Part shown: positions 60,101-64,000 of the stretch, piece after piece
Numbering within the stretch: position 1 is the first letter of the stretch
How the letters are laid out: each line of letters starts with the position of its first letter
Source of the DNA: Phoronis australis
Lineage: Eukaryota > Phoronida > Phoronidae
Length of the DNA stretch: 64,000 nt
Reading direction: 5' to 3'
Assembly (NCBI GenBank): GCA_002633005.1
Contig: NMRA01000108.1
Span: 424,500-488,499 of the forward strand
Notes under the pieces: generated by a model
What the model was told of the DNA's origin: nothing
The model's input: the letters and a program-made list of their open reading frames with translations, nothing else
Database searches by the model: none
Made by a program: the position numbers and the translations under genes

Positions 60101-62980
60101 TGACCAGGCCAGTCAAACATCAAGGGTAGGGGTCGATCCTCAGCTGTAACACCATCTCTAAGTTGTGACTTGTACCACATTTTGGAGGGGAATGCTGAAA
60201 TGAGTGGGTGCATGCGGTACTGAGTATCCAGCAAGTAGACAGGGTATTCCTCTGACCTTAACCTGAAATAAAGAACAAAAAATATTCTAGAAATTTAGCA
60301 CTTGATATAGAATAGGACAAAGAATTTAAGGTTATCACAAATACCTTATCGACAAGTCTGTAAATTTTTCAAAATATCTACAAAACCACTGAATCTAACT
60401 AAGCATAAAATATATTTTCTGAAAGTAGAAATTCTGTAGAATTTGACTTTTGACCAGTTGCCAATCTGCCACTAATTAGTTTGCTTGACCTTGTTTTTGA
60501 AGAAAATTTAGCAAAAAAAGAATTACATTCATAGCAACACTTCTCAAGCATCATTTTTAAAAGTTTGACCATGTAAAAGTTGCACCCAGACAAGTAACTT
60601 TGCATGGACAAATGGACATAACTAGATCCTTACTGCCCTATACCTTGGTCATATTCCGAGTCTCTTCACCAAAAAGAGTTCTACCTCCTTGCCTTACATG
60701 ATCGAGCTATTTTTTCTGTATCAGTCTTAGTTAACAGAAATTGGGGTTTTTTGATGCCTCGTGCTCAGCTGTGCTCCCAATAACCTCTCAACTGCAGGCN
60801 ACTGTGCTCAAGTACTGCGGAAATCAACTAAATAAAACCGCTAGATTATCCCGTGAAACACGCAGATCTTCACCACTGAAAGCAATTTGTTTCAGTAGTT
60901 ACCTTTGGCATGTTGACAAATGCTACAGGTTTTTGACCAGGCCAGTCAAACATCAAGGGTAGGGGTCGATCCTCAGCTGTAACACCATCTCTAAGTTGTG
61001 ACTTGTACCACATTTTGGAGGGGAATGCTGAAATGAGTGGGTGCATGCGGTACTGAGTATCCAGCAAGTAGACAGGGTATTCCTCTGACCTTAACCTGAA
61101 ATAAAGAACAAAAAATATTCTAGAAATTTAGCACTTGATATAGAATAGGACAAAGAATTTAAGGTTATCACAAATACCTTATCGACAAGTCTGTAAATTT
61201 TTCAAAATATCTACAAAACCACTGAATCTAACTAAGCATAAAATATATTTTCTGAAAGTAGAAATTCTGTAGAATTTGACTTTTGACCAGTTGCCAATCT
61301 GCCACTAATTAGTTTGCTTGACCTTGTTTTTGACGAAAATTTAGCAAAAAAAGAAGTTACATTCATAGCAACACTTCTCAAGCATCATTTTTAAAAGTTT
61401 GACCATGTAAAAGTTGCACCCATACAAGTAACTTTGCATGGACAAATGGACATAACTAGATCCTTACTGCCCTATACCTTGGTCATATACCGAGTCTCTT
61501 CACCAAAAAGAGTTCTACCTCCTTGCCTTACATGATCGAGCTATTTTTTCTGTATCAGTCTTAGTTAACAGAAATTGGGGGTTTTTGATGCCTCGTGCTC
61601 GGCTGGTGCTCCCAATAACCTCTCAACTGCAGGCTGACATGACCATTTTTTCAGCTGCAAACCCATCAGAACAGAGTCACAAGCTTTATGTGAACAAGGA
61701 GGCATGAGGCTGACGCAAGACAATGGTGGGAATGCGTTACACAATAACTTACAGGTCTTCGAGCAATTGAGGATAGGGAGAGGGGAGCGAACAAAAAATC
61801 TTTCGCACGACTACAAAAACCCAACAATCAGAATTGATGCTCATCGTCAGTGTTGCAGGGAACGCTAGGATACTTCTTTCTGGCATTCAATTCATCACAG
61901 CTAGCCTGCACTGATGGTAACAGCCTTCCGACCATTCTATCAAGCAATAAAACTGCAGCTGGAATCCCTACCTTTCAAAGAGAGACACCTTCAGGCCAGC
62001 AGCTTGTTTACACAGGCTGAATGGAGGAAGCTGCATGTCATCCCCAATCAAGCATATTTTCCTCGCACCGTGTGCGACGGCCACCAATATGGCGGGCTCG
62101 ATAGCCTGAACAGCTTCATCAACCAACACGTGTCTGAATTGGATGTCGTTCAGTAGAGCAGAGCCACTGGCGATACACGTAGCACACAACACCTGGAACA
62201 TTCATTTTGCGCAATATTAAGGTACTATGGAAACTAGCAATCTTCAAGTAAAATGACCAGCGTCAGCATAAAATAAAAAACTGGGGTCTTTTTCATAAAA
62301 ATTGACTTAATACTTAAATAATTTTTTTAACTGAAGTTCAAAGTGATTTTCTCTAGGCCAGTCAGCTAATTGGTAGTTCATTCACCACAGTAAAATTGGA
62401 ATATGTTAAAATTGTATGTCAAAAAAGAGTATCACATAATCAAGACGTACTAAATTAAGATTCCAATTTCAACTGGACCAGGATGGCTTAGGATAGTTTC
62501 TAAACTAACAAATTTGCACCCTACTAAAGAGTTGAGAAAAATAAACAAAGTCTTCAGTAGGACAGAAATGGGAGAAAACAAGAAGCACAAAGCTTAGTCG
62601 TCTTTAATTACTAACCAAGGACTGTATCTTCTTTAAATAGAAATTTACTTGAATTAACAGAAGGTAAATTAATAAGTGAGCCAATAGACCTTTTAAATAA
62701 GAAGTTTGTGGCTGCATTTCGTAGGGGTTGCCAAAAGTTATTAACAAAAATACCACTATCACCACACCTTGCACTTTTTGATGATTTTTTCAGCGTTGCA
62801 TTGACGAACATTTCCTCTTTTGTCTGAACATCGTTTTTCAAGCAGAAACTCTTCAAGTTCTGGTTTTGATTTCTCCTCACCGCTTGCTAGTCTGATGATG
62901 TCATTCGAAGACACGCCCAATGAGATCAGTTTCCTCACCAAATTCTTAACACCTTCGTTAGTTTCGGCAACAACCAGAAC
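57143..62980 (-). CDS. UPF1-like SF1 RNA/DNA helicase, C-terminal part
   Basis: Six exons, in transcript order: 62980-62768, 62192-61972, then 61095-60903 or its duplicate 60262-60070, 59078-58944, 58133-57851, 57309-57143. They encode 403 aa to the TAG. Motifs in order are Ia-like VLVVAETNEGVKNL, motif II DEAVQ, motif III GDDMQLPP, QYRMHPLISAFPS (motif IV region), GSSKFNQSEV and GVISPYKAQ, motif V TVDGFQGQERDVI, motif VI NVALTRAKRGLIVLGN, then an Arg/Gly-rich tail (RGRGRGRV, GGRGRRN) that may bind RNA. The layout matches the UPF1/SMUBP2/senataxin class, ATP-driven enzymes that unwind nucleic acid. The Walker A exon is not seen and presumably lies beyond the right edge, so the start is unknown. 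Orthology is unresolved; it is not UPF1 itself, whose motif II is DEST and which lacks this tail. Confidence 0.88.
58585..58888 (-). mobile_element. tRNA-derived SINE, copy 5
   Basis: The fullest copy. On the minus strand it has a head with ggcagtgtggtctagtggg, a B box ggctcgaatcc, the body gacccttgagtcaggtct, an (aaat)n-like stretch near 58735 and the tail with ggtgcagcaatg. It lies in the helicase intron between 58133 and 58944, in the sense of that gene. Confidence 0.85.
59029..59500. repeat. exon-derived minisatellite in the helicase gene
   Basis: Seven units of about 58-72 bp share ttgaactttgagg, ccttttgacctttc and ttcattctataaat. The leftmost unit is the functional start of the exon 58944-59078, including its acceptor; the other six lie upstream of it in the intron and repeat that exon start plus acceptor and part of the intron. 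Long plus-strand open frames across the array (58951-59514) follow from the repeat and are not called as genes. Confidence 0.9.
59971..60799. repeat. tandem near-identical duplication with helicase exon, copy 1
   Basis: About 830 bp recur at 60801-61634, offset 833, with about 1% differences. A single N at 60800 lies at the junction. The unit contains the complete 193-nt helicase exon coding for QYRMHPLISAFPS at 60070-60262 with both splice sites. Confidence 0.9.
60801..61634. repeat. tandem near-identical duplication with helicase exon, copy 2
   Basis: Second copy of 59971-60799, with the same exon at 60903-61095, identical in protein. Since 193 is not a multiple of 3, using both copies in one mRNA would shift the frame. 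Only one can serve, or the duplication is an assembly product. Confidence 0.9.
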
Positions 62981-64000
62981 CTATATCATAAGTGAAAAAG
63001 TGGAGTATACAAATGTGTTTCTATCTAAAACACAGCACATCACAAATACTTTGTCAATTCGTGACAAAATTTTCTGCAGATTACCCCGTTACATCTAAAG
63101 CCTTAATTCCAAAGATTCAAATTCCCAATGATTGGGACATAATAGCTGTCACAATCCTACCACAATCAATGTCAGCCCTGCATGCTGGTAAAATGTAACA
63201 ATTGTTACATTTTAAGCCATAATTGTTACATAAGTTGTTACATTTTACGAAATTGTTACATTTACCTAAAATGCACATGCCAGAAATGTACCATTGTTAC
63301 ATTTTAGGAAAGCAACTCATATTTCATGAGTTTGCATGGTATTTGTCAAAGGGAAAACCGTTCACTTAACACCTTCTTTCTCAGATTGTGTGAATGAAAT
63401 TCTACCAAATGTGCCAGGTCGACTTTGTCCCTATGTACTTTCCATGGGTTTTTAACATGTGTAGTTTTATGGTACAGTCAAAAATGTACAGTGTACAGTT
63501 TCAACTCCACACGAAAGGAGATTCCAGGATCAGGTAACAAGTTTTTTATCGTTAAGGTGTTCTTGCAATCTTTTATTGGCGCTCATAAACCAACTGTGTA
63601 TTACAGTAAACACACTTCCCTTGGTAAGAACAACGACATCGTATTTGCCTAATATTTATCGTATTTTCCCCGGAACGAATGACTTTTACAAAATTTTTCA
63701 TGGAGAATTCAATTTTGGAAGCCAATTTTGGATAGAAAAAACACCAGTTTTAGTCCAAGATAGTTTGGTTTATTTTGGCCTTGGAGTAACTGCCATGCTT
63801 CACACAAAAGGAGAAAAACAAGTTTCAGATCCCAAAGGGTACTGTCTACCACCATAGGTAAGAATGACAATTTTTTAATGTCGACTGCCTCCAGAGCTCA
63901 GACAACTTAACGCAATATTTTAACTTACACATCATCGTGGAACAATGCCCAGGTCTTTGACAAGGAATGTTTTCAACAAGTTACAGGCAATAATTTGACG
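62981..64000. other. helicase intron or upstream sequence, no exon supported
   Basis: No Walker A motif or convincing exon is seen on the minus strand. At 63190-63213 there is a perfect 24-bp palindrome centred on caattg, followed by several further ttgttacattt motifs to 63305. The plus-strand frames at 63425-63857 show no family features. Confidence 0.5.

Noticed and set aside
63929-63980. Possible helicase exon at the right edge, ending at a gtaagt donor on the minus strand
   Set aside because: The frame resembling a segment after Walker A meets a stop before the donor, another frame gives only a vague Cys/His pattern, and no acceptor can be fixed inside the window.

Overview
The window is intron-rich, AT-rich animal nuclear DNA. 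Four conserved protein-coding genes were rebuilt exon by exon from splice sites, reading phase and family motifs. Coding exons are short (about 60-330 nt) and introns mostly 0.3-2 kb, and the exon phases chain without a break. The set (one DP-type E2F partner, the ER co-chaperone p58IPK, the motile-cilium protein CCDC39 and a UPF1-like helicase) means a metazoan with motile cilia. The compact genes and the tRNA-derived SINE/MITE load suggest an invertebrate, possibly a non-vertebrate deuterostome such as an acorn worm or lancelet. The species is an inference and cannot be fixed from sequence alone.

Layout. 1-12.9 kb: mostly non-coding, with a near-identical tandem duplication around a one-base gap, a 16-bp minisatellite, two MITE copies and a dispersed repeat. 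This is probably upstream sequence or the 5' introns of the DP gene, whose first coding exon I could not find. 12,987-23,737 (+): TFDP (DP1/DP2), nine coding exons. 23.7-28.3 kb: its likely long 3'UTR and the convergent gap to the next gene. 30,134-40,839 (-): DNAJC3 (p58IPK), eleven coding exons from signal peptide to J domain. 40,840-41,648: a head-to-head promoter interval. 41,649-55,931 (+): CCDC39, twenty coding exons. 57,143-62,980 (-): the C-terminal half of a UPF1-like SF1 helicase, whose N-terminal part with Walker A lies beyond the right edge or was not found.

How the genes relate. The order is convergent (TFDP/DNAJC3), divergent (DNAJC3/CCDC39), convergent (CCDC39/helicase). The genes are not one pathway, but linkage looks old: from general knowledge, human TFDP1 and DNAJC3 both lie on 13q, and TFDP2 and CCDC39 both lie on 3q. 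The most informative non-coding signal is a perfect ER-stress response element (CCAAT-N9-CCACG) just upstream of DNAJC3. The most unusual structure is a minisatellite in the helicase gene whose units are copies of the start of a coding exon including its splice acceptor. I found no CRISPR, bacterial or viral system.
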